DNA of 64,000 nucleotides from Scytalidium lignicola (lineage: Eukaryota; Ascomycota; Leotiomycetes). Position numbers and translations under genes: made by a program. The notes beneath the pieces were generated by a model, which made no database searches, had not been told where the DNA came from, and worked only from the letters and a program-made list of their open reading frames with translations. The DNA is taken from contig NCSJ02000051.1 of NCBI GenBank assembly GCA_002812745.2, positions 1-64,000 of the forward strand, in the 5' to 3' direction. This document shows, one piece after another, positions 10,581-20,731 of this stretch. The stretch's first letter is position 1. Each line of letters starts with the position of its first letter.

Positions 10581-12457
10581 ATGTCATCATCAGCTAATCC
10601 GCTCCCCCTCGAACCAATCCTCGCTTCCCATCTCCTGGAGCTAGAAATCAGAAATCGAGACAAGTTCGTGAGAAATGAGGCAGTGGAAAGGCTGGCGACT
10701 GGGTGTGAGGGGATCGATGAGTATGTTCTTGGTGGTGGTGGTGTTGAGAGGGGTGTTGTGATTGGTGTTAGTGCTGGGGTTGAGGATGAGTGTGGGGATG
10801 CTGGGAGGTTGGTGAGTTTTTTTTAGTTTCATTTATATTTCTTCTTTATTCTGTGTTGTGGATGATTGGAAGGGGATAAGGAGATGGGATTTGTGGTTGG
10901 TGGCGGTGTATGGGTCTAGGATTGGATTTCTTCTCGAGTTTCCATATTGCTGGTTTATATTGTGCAAATATTTTTGTATTTCCTCCTGGTTTATCGTTTT
11001 GCTACATTGGGACACTTCTAAGATATATCTCCACTGGCTGCTATGCTATATGGTAGCCATGATACTAACATCAACAGATATCTCTTCATCTTCTAGCATC
11101 TATGCTACTTTCACAACCAATACTATCTACTAAGGAGGGAGGCATCAAACAAAAACCTACTACCAAAGCTATAGTCATTGATACTACTGGTTCATTCCCT
11201 GTATCAATGCTAGCTAGAGTTTTGAGGAATCGCCTCCTTGCTTTGAGAGAGAAAGAGCGGCGTATGGAAGTAAACGATATGAATCACTCCAGAAATTCAA
11301 ATGGAGAGAGTGGTAATATAAATAATGAAGTTGGTACAGAAGTTCAGAGATGCTTGGAAATGGTGTCCATCAGTCGGGCCTTTGATTTGGAAGGTATGTG
11401 GGAGGTTTTGGGCGAGGTACAAAGTCAACCCGCTGGAGATCAGCAACGAGATACAAATGTGCAAAATCAGCAAGACGACGATACAGGAGTGGAGAACCAA
11501 CAGAAACACAGATCGATAGAGACCAGAAATGAGAAAGTGGATCTTACTCCTGAGATATTGGATAGCGAAGAAGATGAAAGTATCAACTCCGATAGTCCAT
11601 ATATGGATCAGGAGTTTACCAGGTTGCGAGAAAATACCGCACAAGAACCAAAGCCCTTGTTTTTAAATTATATAGACAACAAGGATCACAGTGACGGAAT
11701 TGAAATAATAGTACTGGATAATATGACGAATATAATTAACGAGCTCTTTGCCAGAAAGGAGAAGACAGAAGGCTGGTCTCCTATGCCTCCGCACTTTCAG
11801 GCTATCTACTGACTCAAAATAGCACATAACTTACTGACGCTTTTCTCCCGGACACTCTACTCCCTGTCACATACAAAGAATATCCTAACAATTCTCCACA
11901 ACACAACTATTGCGGCATCTTCCTTCAAAACCACCTCAACCATCCCCGATTCTCGATCAAATGTCCCAAGACCAACAACTACATCTCACAACTATCCTCA
12001 ATCTCAACTTCAATACCAAAATTCAATCTTTTCCTCCTCTCCAAAACCCTCTCTTGGCAAACTCTTCTCTTCTCTCGTGGATCTTCACATTCTCATCTCT
12101 TCTCACCCAAAAAAACGACTTGACATCTCTCTTGACCCACAACCCACCGATCTAGAGCACATATTAGAAGAAAAAGGCAATGCCGAGCGTGCTTACACCT
12201 GCGAAGTTCTAAAAGATGAATGTCCCGATCTTCCTTCTATGAGAGAGAAGGAATCTAGGAATAATGAAGGACGGAGAAAGAGCATCAGGAGATTTGGGTA
12301 CAGAGAGCAGAGATGGGCTCCGTTTCAGGTAGCAAATGATGGGATTACTTTGACAGACTATGGTGTAAATGATGTGACGAATAAAGAACCGAAAAGCTTG
12401 AGAGAACTGAGGGCTGATGTATTACCCATGGGTGGCTTTGCAGGGAGGAGAGTGTAA
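10581..12457 (+). CDS. Divergent RAD51/RecA-like paralogue
   Basis: Proposed exons 10581-10811, 11078-11771 and 11823-12457, 519 aa. The N-terminal LATGCEGIDEYVLGGG resembles the linker into a RecA/RAD51 core (cf. TGIxxLDxLLGGG). Next comes the position of Walker A, but the sequence reads GVSAGVEDECGDAGRL without GKT. After the intron ISLHLLASMLLSQP and KAIVIDTTGSFPVSMLARVL fit the RAD51-paralogue fold. EIIVLDNMTNIINELF fits a Walker B strand, and LFSRTLYSLS...ILTILHNTTIA the strand after it. The C-terminal RRFGYREQRWAPFQV resembles late paralogue strands. Exons 2 and 3 are in the same frame but separated by an in-frame TGA at 11810-11812. A 51-nt intron with a GC donor (11772-11822) removes it and gives KTEAHNLLTLFSRTL. 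Likely a homologous-recombination accessory factor; subfamily (RAD55, RAD51D or XRCC2-like) is unresolved. Confidence 0.65.
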
Positions 12458-12764
12458 ATTGGTGTCCTGCTGTATAGTTCTGAGAACTGCTCCGTTTGAT
12501 TCAAGATCACGAATTTTCGATATGAGAAGGAATTATTCTACGTTCTCGTTGAATCATTGAATCATTGAACTACCTATATACATTCGCTCAACGGGTCCGC
12601 CCGCGAGATACCCATCATAACGCACCAATTGATGTGCTAATGCCCAACACATAACCATGTCTTGTTCTTCCCAAACTCCACTCCGATCTCTTCCCATTCT
12701 TTATGCAAGGAGCATATCTTACACAACATAACACATAATTATTCATTCAATCCATATGCATACG
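12458..12764. other. Short intergenic region between convergent genes
   Basis: Just over 300 bases with no gene; presumably the two 3' UTRs. Confidence 0.5.
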
Positions 12765-13853
12765 TCACCTCCCAGACTCTCCAAAGGCAGCTGCTGGGTA
12801 TTGTCTTTTCTTCTTTCCCTTGCCTTCTAGCCTACTCGTCGAACTGCTCCTCGAACTAGCAGCACTAGCTGCCCCAGACTGAGGAGTTAACAGATTAGGA
12901 GGAGCCATCTCATCAGGTAAATCATTCCACTCCCTGTCCGGCCTGCGGTCTTGGTAAGATGTTGCTTGCCTTAATGATGGTCGTGAGCCTTGTGCTGGCG
13001 CAGGTGGTGGAGCAGAAGAATTAGAACCAACTACATCGTTTTCTACAGGCTTACTGGAGGTTGGGGTTGGAGCTCTAGGAGACACACCGTTGATCTTCGC
13101 ATATTGCAGATGATCACTGGGAACCAGTCGTCGTCGCAAAACCCACGCAGTATCCGGCTTCAACTTGCGGTAATAACCTTGTAAAGCGTAGTTGTCCCTC
13201 GTAAACCCTCGTGCAGCGTACCATTTCAACCCATCCTCATTCTCGGTCCACACATGAGCATATAAGGAAGTGACATTGACCGTTGTGAGTGCTGTTGCTG
13301 CGGCTATGATGCTTTCTAGTAGAGCAGTTCCCAGGCCATGGGATCGATACGGTGACAATAACGCCAGAGATTGGATGTACAGCTCACAGTCCCTAGGATT
13401 TGTGTCTGAAGGCTCCAGTCGGCAGACTATGCCCCCTATTACCTTTGGTTCTATGGAGGGAGAGTCGGTCCAAAGTGCTACTCGAGATAAACTGGTTCGC
13501 GTGCTCGGGTCGACAATTGTGCGGTAAAAACTGTCTGGATAGGCGATCTGGAGGAGGAGGGAGTTTATTCTTCGCAAAGGTTGGACTTGGTTCTCGGATA
13601 TTGGTGTTATGCTAGCCTGCGTAGGGAGAACGATTGAGGTTCCATGCGCGGTGTGGTTATGAGGCTCTGGAGAGTTTGACAGAGTTGTTGATGTGGGGTT
13701 CGTGCCTATAGTTGGTTCTGCTTGTGGGATTGGAGCAGAGGGTGGAGGGGCATAATTCGGGACTCGAGGTTGGAAGAACGACTTTATGGATGACTGTGTA
13801 CCTGATGCTACTCTCGCCGGATGGGAGGTTCCGGAGGTTCCATTTATATCCAT
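12765..13853 (-). CDS. GNAT N-acetyltransferase, Naa50-like, with PIP-box motif
   Basis: Single exon, 362 aa from MDINGTSGTS. A longer frame upstream begins only with TTG, so the ATG was chosen. Residues 95-245 are a GNAT domain close to Naa50/San: LLLQIAYPDSFYRTIV, KVIGGIVCRLE, LYIQSLALLSPYRSHGLGTA (acetyl-CoA loop R-S-H-G-L-G) and LYAHVWTENEDGLKWYAARGF then YYRKLKPDTAWVL. Naa50-type enzymes acetylate protein N-termini or lysines. The N-terminal disordered region holds QSSIKSFF at residues 20-27, a full match to the PCNA-interacting consensus QxxhxxFF. The tail is Ser-rich and ends in a KGKKKRQ basic patch that could serve nuclear import. The N- and C-terminal extensions make it about twice the length of animal Naa50. 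Confidence 0.8.
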   Translation of the reverse strand: MDINGTSGTSHPARVASGTQSSIKSFFQPRVPNYAPPPSAPIPQAEPTIGTNPTSTTLSNSPEPHNHTAHGTSIVLPTQASITPISENQVQPLRRINSLLLQIAYPDSFYRTIVDPSTRTSLSRVALWTDSPSIEPKVIGGIVCRLEPSDTNPRDCELYIQSLALLSPYRSHGLGTALLESIIAAATALTTVNVTSLYAHVWTENEDGLKWYAARGFTRDNYALQGYYRKLKPDTAWVLRRRLVPSDHLQYAKINGVSPRAPTPTSSKPVENDVVGSNSSAPPPAPAQGSRPSLRQATSYQDRRPDREWNDLPDEMAPPNLLTPQSGAASAASSRSSSTSRLEGKGKKKRQYPAAAFGESGR

Positions 13854-14321
13854 TGTTAAATTTGAGGTAGTACAACCTGTAGCGCCGTGACTTAGATCCA
13901 AGAAGATGAGATTTAATATAAAAAATGGCTACTAGAACCGCCGTGACTTTGGTGTTTGGGAAATATGTTGTGGTCCATATGCATCTCCATTGTGGATATT
14001 TGTTAAGCCGAATTAGGAGGCGGTCAGAGCGGATTGCCTCCAAACCTTAATTTTTAGCGCGGCAGAATGCACTATTTGGAAGCTGTTGGTTTCATGCACA
14101 ATTGTCGTGTGTGGGCAGTTCCAGAGGTTACACTTGGGGATTGCTCAGAACATCTGTCAATACCCTCGGTAATACCTAATTCTTATTGAGATGGGGAAAT
14201 GAAAATGTAATTTTACCTCATTGCTCCATCTCCAATCTCTTTGGCCCTTTTTGTCCAACGCAAGTCGTCACTATAAGCCATTCGGTTTCCCCTGCCTCCA
14301 CCCTAATGTGCTGAAGCAGCG
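13854..14321. promoter_or_regulatory. Divergent promoter region
   Basis: About 470 bp between the divergent Naa50-like and zinc-finger genes; no coding signal and no site I can name. Confidence 0.45.
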
Positions 14322-15767
14322 ATGGCGGACGACCGGAGCTTTCCACAAACAGGCATTATAGTCGCAGGCGATGATGACCTCAATGATAATATGGATGAAT
14401 TGGTAATACATTCAACTCCTGCAAGTTTCGCCGATGGTGGCAAAGGCAAAGTCATTAACCTCCCAATCCAGGCCCATGCCATACTGGACGACATCGTGTA
14501 CAACATAATCCACGACATAGTACTAAAAACGCATCGGGATGAGAAAATAGCTCGAGCATCATCTGCGGCAATACGAATTGAAAAACTGGCGGCAGAGGCA
14601 GATCCCGCCGCTTTAGACGAGCTTGCGGATAGTTCGAAATCAGGGAGAATTGAGACCGAGGCTGCAGTATATAAGAATGGAGAAATATTTTTGAAAGGGA
14701 ATCCACTGAAGACGATGCAGGAAGTGCTCTGCAATAAATGTGGACTTCCAAGGTTATTTTATCCTACCGATGGCAAGGGGGCTCGGAAACCAGAGCCCGG
14801 GGTCGAATATTGCAAACGGCGGCCTTTTATTGATAAACCTTATCATGATATCTATGGTCAGACATTCGTTCCCGAAGGACCAGGCAGGGGAAAGAAGAAG
14901 AAGGATATGATAAATCCCTTGAAGCAACAAACAGCGGACGGAGACACGCCTGGAGGCAGCCAGGACTCAGCGACATCATCCCCGCCAGTGGAAGGCAAGC
15001 CCATAGCCTTCCCACATGCCAAATGTCACAACTGCAATACCTTCCTCCCTATAAAACGCATGAACAACCACATGGTGAAATGTATTGGCGGTGGCGGTCG
15101 AGATTCATCAAGAACCGCGCTGCTGAAGATCCAAAACGGGAATGGAAACGGGAGTCAGAACGGAGGCACTCCTCCAGGGAGCAGACATGGTACACCCTTA
15201 CCAGGAGCGACAGCAGCACATAACACCAAGAAGAGCAGCCCCAACAAGCGTGAAGCAGACGATGATTTCGAGTCCGATGGTACTCCTCAAAAGAAGAAAA
15301 AGATCATCAAGAAGCTACAGAATAATCTCAAAGTGAACAAACTAAAAGCGCCCAAGATGGCGAAAACAGGATCTCAGCAATCCACATCGAACTTGAGTTT
15401 CGAGTATAAAGCTCCCAATAGTGACGACGATGATGATGATGCTCCCGAAGATGAGAACGATGGGGAGTACGGCGGGACAGTAGTCGTAGAACCCAAGAAG
15501 AAGCAGAAGATCAAACTCGCTACTGCCGTGAAGGAAAAAGAGGCTGCGAAGAAGAAGTGGCTTCTAGGTAAGGGCGGTGTGAAGCTTGATCCGCAGAAGA
15601 TTACTCCAGTCTTACCGCCCGGCGTCACGAGGAAGATTATAAGTGTTGAGAATGGGCATGGGCATGGGCCTGGGACGGCGACTGCTAGTGGTAATAAAGG
15701 TGGTAGTAAAGCTGCCAATGGGGATATGGAGTCGGAATCGAGTCAGACTCTGTCTTCCCCAAACTAA
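14322..15767 (+). CDS. Two-zinc-finger nuclear-type protein, family not recognised
   Basis: Single exon, 481 aa. Residues 30-75 contain a predicted helical region (INLPIQAHAILDDIVYNIIH). A first Cys pair, LCNKCGLPRLFYPTDGKG, is followed by YCKRRPFIDKPYHDIYGQTF. A second finger, KCHNCNTFLPIKRMNNHMVK, gives C-x2-C-x12-H-x3-C, the same spacing class as the Sgf11/SAGA-type finger. After this the protein is lysine-rich and disordered with KKKKIIKKL-type nuclear signals and an acidic stretch (DDDDDDAPEDENDGE). I do not recognise a named family. The finger type and composition suggest a chromatin or transcription role, which is inference. Confidence 0.75.
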   Translation: MADDRSFPQTGIIVAGDDDLNDNMDELVIHSTPASFADGGKGKVINLPIQAHAILDDIVYNIIHDIVLKTHRDEKIARASSAAIRIEKLAAEADPAALDELADSSKSGRIETEAAVYKNGEIFLKGNPLKTMQEVLCNKCGLPRLFYPTDGKGARKPEPGVEYCKRRPFIDKPYHDIYGQTFVPEGPGRGKKKKDMINPLKQQTADGDTPGGSQDSATSSPPVEGKPIAFPHAKCHNCNTFLPIKRMNNHMVKCIGGGGRDSSRTALLKIQNGNGNGSQNGGTPPGSRHGTPLPGATAAHNTKKSSPNKREADDDFESDGTPQKKKKIIKKLQNNLKVNKLKAPKMAKTGSQQSTSNLSFEYKAPNSDDDDDDAPEDENDGEYGGTVVVEPKKKQKIKLATAVKEKEAAKKKWLLGKGGVKLDPQKITPVLPPGVTRKIISVENGHGHGPGTATASGNKGGSKAANGDMESESSQTLSSPN

Positions 15768-16286
15768 CTCGGCATGAAATGATGCTTTCAATGAGGTCAA
15801 TGAGTGGTGGGTAGAATCTTTTGGGAGGGGAGGGGTGGGAGAAGGGTTTAAAGTATATTTTTGGGCACAACTGAACATACATTGTACGGCGTACTTCCTT
15901 TTGTTCNTTTTTTTCAATCATCCTGCCTTGGTTTGAACAGTTATGGTCAATCGAGGACATTACAGGTTTCAAAGGCATTGAGCATAGGCGNTTTTTTACC
16001 ATCTAGTTCCTGGTATTTTCATAAATCAATGAGACATGGGTTTTCGTTGTACTTTCAGACCTCTTCCTTTTTACGAAGTGATTTTGAATTTACTTGTTAA
16101 TTTGCTCTTATACGACACAATATCAAGCTATATATCCTTATCAATGCACAATTTGCTTAACTCTGGACATGACCTATCCCAACTCTATATACGCCGCAAA
16201 ATTAATATAAATCCCATCCACGCCGTGACTAAAATGTGACCACCTATATATAGAAACATATACAACAAATACAGCATTTATTACAG
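15768..16286. other. Intergenic, convergent gene ends
   Basis: About 520 bases, AT-rich, two N characters beside T runs, no coding signal. Expected to hold both 3' UTRs. Confidence 0.5.
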
Positions 16287-17662
16287 TCATGCTTGCACGG
16301 TACCCGGCAGCTCCCAAGCCACTAAGTCCGGCCTCACGTCGAACTCGTTCACTTCAGGCCTATTCCTGAGATACCCCTTCCTCCCTCTATCAAAGGAATC
16401 AGAAGATATATCATGACGGATCCCAGGACCAGCAACAGGTTCGTAGCGATTCCGAGCATGTTTGAACCGTAAATCAGGGCTGCTACTCTTTTTTGTAAGA
16501 GTGGACTTGGAGCCTATGCTCCGATCGGATCCTGTTCGATCATGGTGAGGACGAACGTCTTTCTGCCGAGTCAGATCTTCTCCACTACCGTTTGAGCTAT
16601 CTTCCATTGCACCGTTGGTGATGGTCGTGGCTGCATCAGAATCGTGCTTCCAGCCGTCACCTCCGGCAAATATATCTTCTATGCATTCATCTGGTGGTAG
16701 TTCTCCTCGCTGGACAGCCCACGAGGCAGCTAAGGACCTTCGATAAATGTCTTGCAGCTCGCTGGCGTCTCGAGACTTTGTGATCGAAGGAGTGTCTTTA
16801 CATGTCTGTCAGCATGGCTTGTTTTAACCAGACAAGTATATATGGAAAGACAACTCACAGCCCAGATCTCCCTCTTCGCCGTCGCCAGCCATAATACCAG
16901 CAATTCCTCCAAACACAGCAGCAGTCTTCAGCGGCGGGGCAATAAAGTTCCTCTCGCCATCAATCTGCTTCATGAAAATGCTAATCTTGAGCGTACTATT
17001 AACCTTACTATCCTGCATTAAATACCTCCTCGTAACACCCTCTTCTCCCTCCGACAGCGCCTCGCTCTCCTCGACATACTCGGCCAAGTTCAGCGTTACA
17101 TGTCCCAGGGTGATCTTCTCCCCCTTGACACCATTGCCACTGTAGTCCTGGATTATCTCGAAGATGACCAGGCATTCAGCGAGCTGGTTATTCTTGTCGA
17201 TCGTGAGGCGCACGGGGATGATGTGCGTCGAGTCCCAGGTCACTTTGTGTTCCTTGACAGGAGATTTCGGGGTCCGCCCGCGGTGTTCAGCGGCGATGGA
17301 GGAGGGGAGATGCCATTTCACGAAGGAGGTGCCGTTTGTTAGAGGAACGTTGTTGAGATCTACTATCTGATTGTGGCTTAGACGTGGTTAGTGACTGGGT
17401 TGTGGTGGTTTGGGGAAGTTCTGGGAAGTGGCAAAGGGGACAACTAACTGTTAGGTGTGCCTCGAACTTGGGCTATGAGAAGCTGTTAGAGCGTAGTCCT
17501 AGATAAGTATAGGTGGATGAGTGAGACGAACCTTTCGGGCCTTGGGGACTAGAAGTGGAGGGCGCATTGTCAGCGGGTGCCGGAGAAGAGCATATTCCAA
17601 GGAGAAGAGAGGTCAAGGTAGATGTAGAGGTAGAGGTAGAGATACTTACTCAACGCGTTCAT
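16287..17662 (-). CDS. NT-C2 domain protein (EEIG1/EHBP1 N-terminal C2 type)
   Basis: Five exons: 17662-17650 (13 nt), 17548-17532 (17 nt), 17472-17449 (24 nt), 17366-16859 and 16795-16287; 356 aa. The three tiny exons splice to MNALIPKARK + PKFEAHLT + IVDLNNVPLTNGTSFVKWHL, which is exactly the start expected of an NT-C2 domain. The domain continues through HKVTWDSTHIIPVRLTI, LAECLVIFEIIQD, GHVTLNLAEYVE and NSTLKISIFMKQI to about residue 150. The family (animal EEIG1/FAM102, EHBP1) is thought to bind membranes through the C2-like fold. The second half is disordered and Ser/Arg-rich, ending ELPGTVQA. Every junction has a GT donor and AG acceptor and phases close, though the tiny exons need transcript support. 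Confidence 0.85.
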
Positions 17663-17908
17663 ACTCGACGAGACAAGTCCCGCTGCGGGATTCGGGAGGG
17701 GTCACAGGTACGGAAAGTACAACACCAGGTGATTGGTAAGTTGGTTGGAGATGGCGTTTCGGAGCTTCGGGGGGACGAGGCTACGAGGCATGACGTCCTC
17801 GCCCGTCAGGCTGTCAGGCACTTCAACGGTCGACTAGTCAAGTGGGAAGGGACTCGACAACATAATCTCTCAGCCTTCTCTCCTAAATTACGCAATACTC
17901 ATCACGTG
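17663..17908. promoter_or_regulatory. Divergent promoter of NT-C2 and TAD1 genes
   Basis: About 250 bp between the two divergent start codons. Not inspected for specific sites beyond the absence of a gene. Confidence 0.4.
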
Positions 17909-19404
17909 ATGGAGATCTCTGGAGATGAAATTGCTCAAGCAGTGCTGAAGCAATTCGATAAGCTGCCAACGAAGAGAAAGCCCTTGGTTAGAGGCGGTGG
18001 AGTGAGAGAATGGGTCCCGTTGAGTGGCATTGTCGTCCAAGGTGGGAGACTATCTCAGAAGGCTGCGCAAGGCTGAACTAACGACTCGGCCCAACTAGGA
18101 ATCAACAGTCTTACATGTCTGTCCGCAGCGTAAGAACAGAACGCTTCTTTTCAGAACCGTATGTGTCTTCAATGCTAATATTGATTCAGGACTGGCATGA
18201 AATGTCTGCCACAGTCAAAAATTCCTCAAGCTCAAGGCATTGTCCTGCACGATTGGCATGCCGAGGTTCTAGCTATTAGATCCTTCAATAGGTTCCTCTT
18301 GGAAGAATGTCATGCCCTAGTGACTTCACAAAAGAAAGCATCGGAGTATATCCGTTACCGTCAGCCAGAAGAAAGGACAGATGAACATTTCCAGCCCTTT
18401 GCGCTCAACGACGGTATCACGCTGCACATGTACTGTTCTGAAGCACCATGTAAGCACTAGAATACCTTCATATAAAACTATAAAACGTAGCACGATGGCT
18501 AATTACTATATTCCCAGGTGGTGACGCAAGCATGGAGCTCACGATGGCTGCCCAAGAAGATGCCACTCCCTGGATGATCCCGTCGTCCACTTCTTCTTCT
18601 CCTTCCCCAGCAACTACAGATACAACCTCTAAATATCCATCTCTAGATACCACACCACCACTATCTCCATCCTCTCCAACTCAAACTCCACCCCCAATTC
18701 TCCACGGCCGCTCCTACTTCTCCGCCCTAGGCATCGTCCGTCGTAAACCCTCCCGTCCAGATGCACCCCCCACGCTCTCAAAGTCCTGCTCAGACAAACT
18801 CGCCCTCTCCCAATGCATCTCTCTCCTAAACTCCATAACATCGACTCTGATCTCACCCGCGAACGCCTACATCCACACCTTAGTCCTCCCAGAGTCGCAG
18901 TACTCCAAGACAGCGTGTGACCGGGCATTTGGATACAGCGAGACGGGCAGGATGAGAAGGCTAAATAGAATGAAGTGGAGAGGCGGATATGCTTTTAAGC
19001 CGTTCAGGGTATCCACGACGAGTTTGGAGTTTAAGTACGGTCGTCGTGGACCGGTGGTTTCTGGGGAGAAATTAGTACCTAGTAATGCTGCCGCTTCGTG
19101 GACGGCAAATGGGAAGGAGGAGACGCTTATTGGCGGAGTGTTGCAGGGGAGAAAACAGTTTGATGTTAGGGGAGCGAGTAGGATGTGCAAGAGACGGATG
19201 TGGAGGTTGGCTATGGAGGTTGCTGGGTTGGTAGGGGTTTCCGTTGTGGAGAGGACGTTGAGTGGGAGGATGTATAGAGATGTGAAAGAGGGGGAGGTGT
19301 TGGGAGAGAGGAGGAGAGTAAAGGAGGATGTGAGACAATCAGCTTTGGAGGGGTGGGTGAGGAATGGAGGGAATGAGTTTGAGGTCGGAGGAGTTGAGAG
19401 TTGA
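17909..19404 (+). CDS. TAD1: tRNA-specific adenosine deaminase 1 (Tad1/ADAT1)
   Basis: Exons 17909-18041, 18099-18129 (31 nt), 18190-18449 and 18518-19404; 436 aa. Tad1 deaminates A37 to inosine in tRNA-Ala. The zinc/catalytic motif HAE is at residues 78-80 (LHDWHAEVLAIRSFNRFL) and the PCGDAS motif is formed across intron 3 (residues 141-146). LHMYCSEAP precedes it as in the family. Downstream, KSCSDKLALSQ fits the family's substrate-binding region, followed by GRRGPVVSGEKLVPSNAAASW. The start MEISGDEIAQAVLKQFDKLP matches ADAT1 N-termini; longer upstream open frames are ignored. The insert at about residues 148-200 is Ser/Thr/Pro-rich and variable. Confidence 0.93.
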
Positions 19405-19857
19405 GGGTCAGGATCTGTGAGCTATTTATTCCCTTGAAATTGGGACATGCGAACGAGGGGTATGAATGTGATATCTCGTTCCCGTTATTAAAATTCCTAA
19501 CCCCTGAATTCAGGAGGGAAGCAGTCCAACCTTCTCAAACACTTAACAAGCAATAAAAACGGCAAAAATATAATCACAGGAAATAGGGGTTAAAAATCAG
19601 AACCACTTTCAAGTGGCACGTATTTATGAGATGAGTTATTGAAGGAAGATGAGGGGAAAAGGCATTCTTTTTAATCTTCCGAAGTAGAAAAAAGGAAAAA
19701 ATGGGACTACAACATGANTTTTTTTATATAAAAAANTNNAACATAGATTGTCAATTATCCCTCTCCTCCCAAACCCCAAAGCCTCACATTCTTTCAATAC
19801 CCAACATCCAAATCCACCCATTTCATCCTTTCTGTTTTAACCCTCACTTTTTACCAT
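19405..19857. other. Intergenic, convergent gene ends
   Basis: About 450 bases with no coding signal; an N-containing low-quality patch lies at 19719-19739. Confidence 0.5.
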
Positions 19858-20731
19858 TCACCAATGCTTCTCCGAAATATCCACGGTGTTCACATCAACC
19901 CCATCCTTGAACCACCTCTCGGCGTCCGCAATCTTCACATCGTTGCCGCTCATCTGCCTCTTGCGCATGCGGCCGTCTTCAGCAAAGGTCCAGTCCTCGA
20001 GGCCGTAGGTGCGCCACCATTGGCCGGAGACGTCGAACCATTCGTACCAGAATTGGACGGCGATCTGTTTCGTTGGTTAGCTTTTGNTTTTTTGGTTTAT
20101 ATTTCCCCTTCATTTTTTTTTTTATGTTTTTCATTCTTATTCTTAGAGAAGGGGGGTTTGATTTTTTAGGTTGTTGTGAATGTAAGAGAGGGTTGTGGGT
20201 TTGATGAGGGGTAAATCAATGATGTCATAAAGTATGAGAAAATAAAACCTAAAAGGAAAGAATGAAGGAGGGAGGGAGGGAAGGAAGGAAGGAAGGAAGA
20301 AAGGAAGGAAGGAAGAAAGGAAGGAGAAACATGCCTTGTTGTCAGTAAAAGCAAAGAGCTCCTTTCTCAGACGGTATCCATTCTCTACCTCCCACTTCTT
20401 CGTCAGGAACTGCACAATCTCATCATGGCCGCGCAGGAAAGTGTCGCGGTTTCTCCAGATGGAGTCATTTGTGTAGGCGTTCTTTATTATAGATGGAGTT
20501 CTTGTGGGTTATATTAGCTTCTATTATTTTATGTCTTCTTTCTTACGTTGGAAGATTTGATGGAATTGTGTTGAATTTTCAGGTGTGACATGTGATATTA
20601 TAATATTTTGTGATACCGATGAGAGCAGAGACGTACTTGGTGTTCCATGCATCTTGAGCAGCCTTCACCTTGATCTGGGCCGTCTCACGAGTAAAGGGTG
20701 GCAGAGGTGGCTTGGTAGTCTCGGAAGCCAT
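19858..20731 (-). CDS. DUF1348 (NTF2/SnoaL-like fold) protein
   Basis: Exons 20731-20637, 20500-20335 and 20064-19858, 155 aa. The protein reads MASETTKPPLPPFTRETAQI, AQDAWNTKTPSIIKNAYTND, SIWRNRDTFLRGHDEIVQFL and TKKWEVENGYRLRKELFAFT. It then continues DNK + IAVQFWYEWFDVSGQWWRTY and GLEDWTFAEDGRMRKRQMSG. This is the full length and order of the DUF1348 family, small alpha/beta barrel proteins of unknown biochemical role. The second intron (20334-20065) starts with GC (AAG|GCATGT) and ends in AACAG; no GT donor preserves the conserved DNKIAVQF junction. A purine tetranucleotide repeat and an N lie inside that intron. Confidence 0.9.
20256..20330 (+). repeat. (GGAA)n/(GGGA)n purine repeat inside an intron
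   Basis: Imperfect tandem GGAA/GGAG/GAAA units, inside the second intron of the DUF1348 gene. Confidence 0.9.

Noticed and set aside
11810..11812. Stop-codon readthrough (TGA CTC) in the RAD51-like gene
   Set aside because: A 51-nt GC-AG intron with branch site explains the TGA and gives a better family match; readthrough is kept only as an alternative.
13854..13901. Longer N-terminus of the Naa50-like protein
   Set aside because: The extended frame starts with TTG; the first ATG is at 13853.
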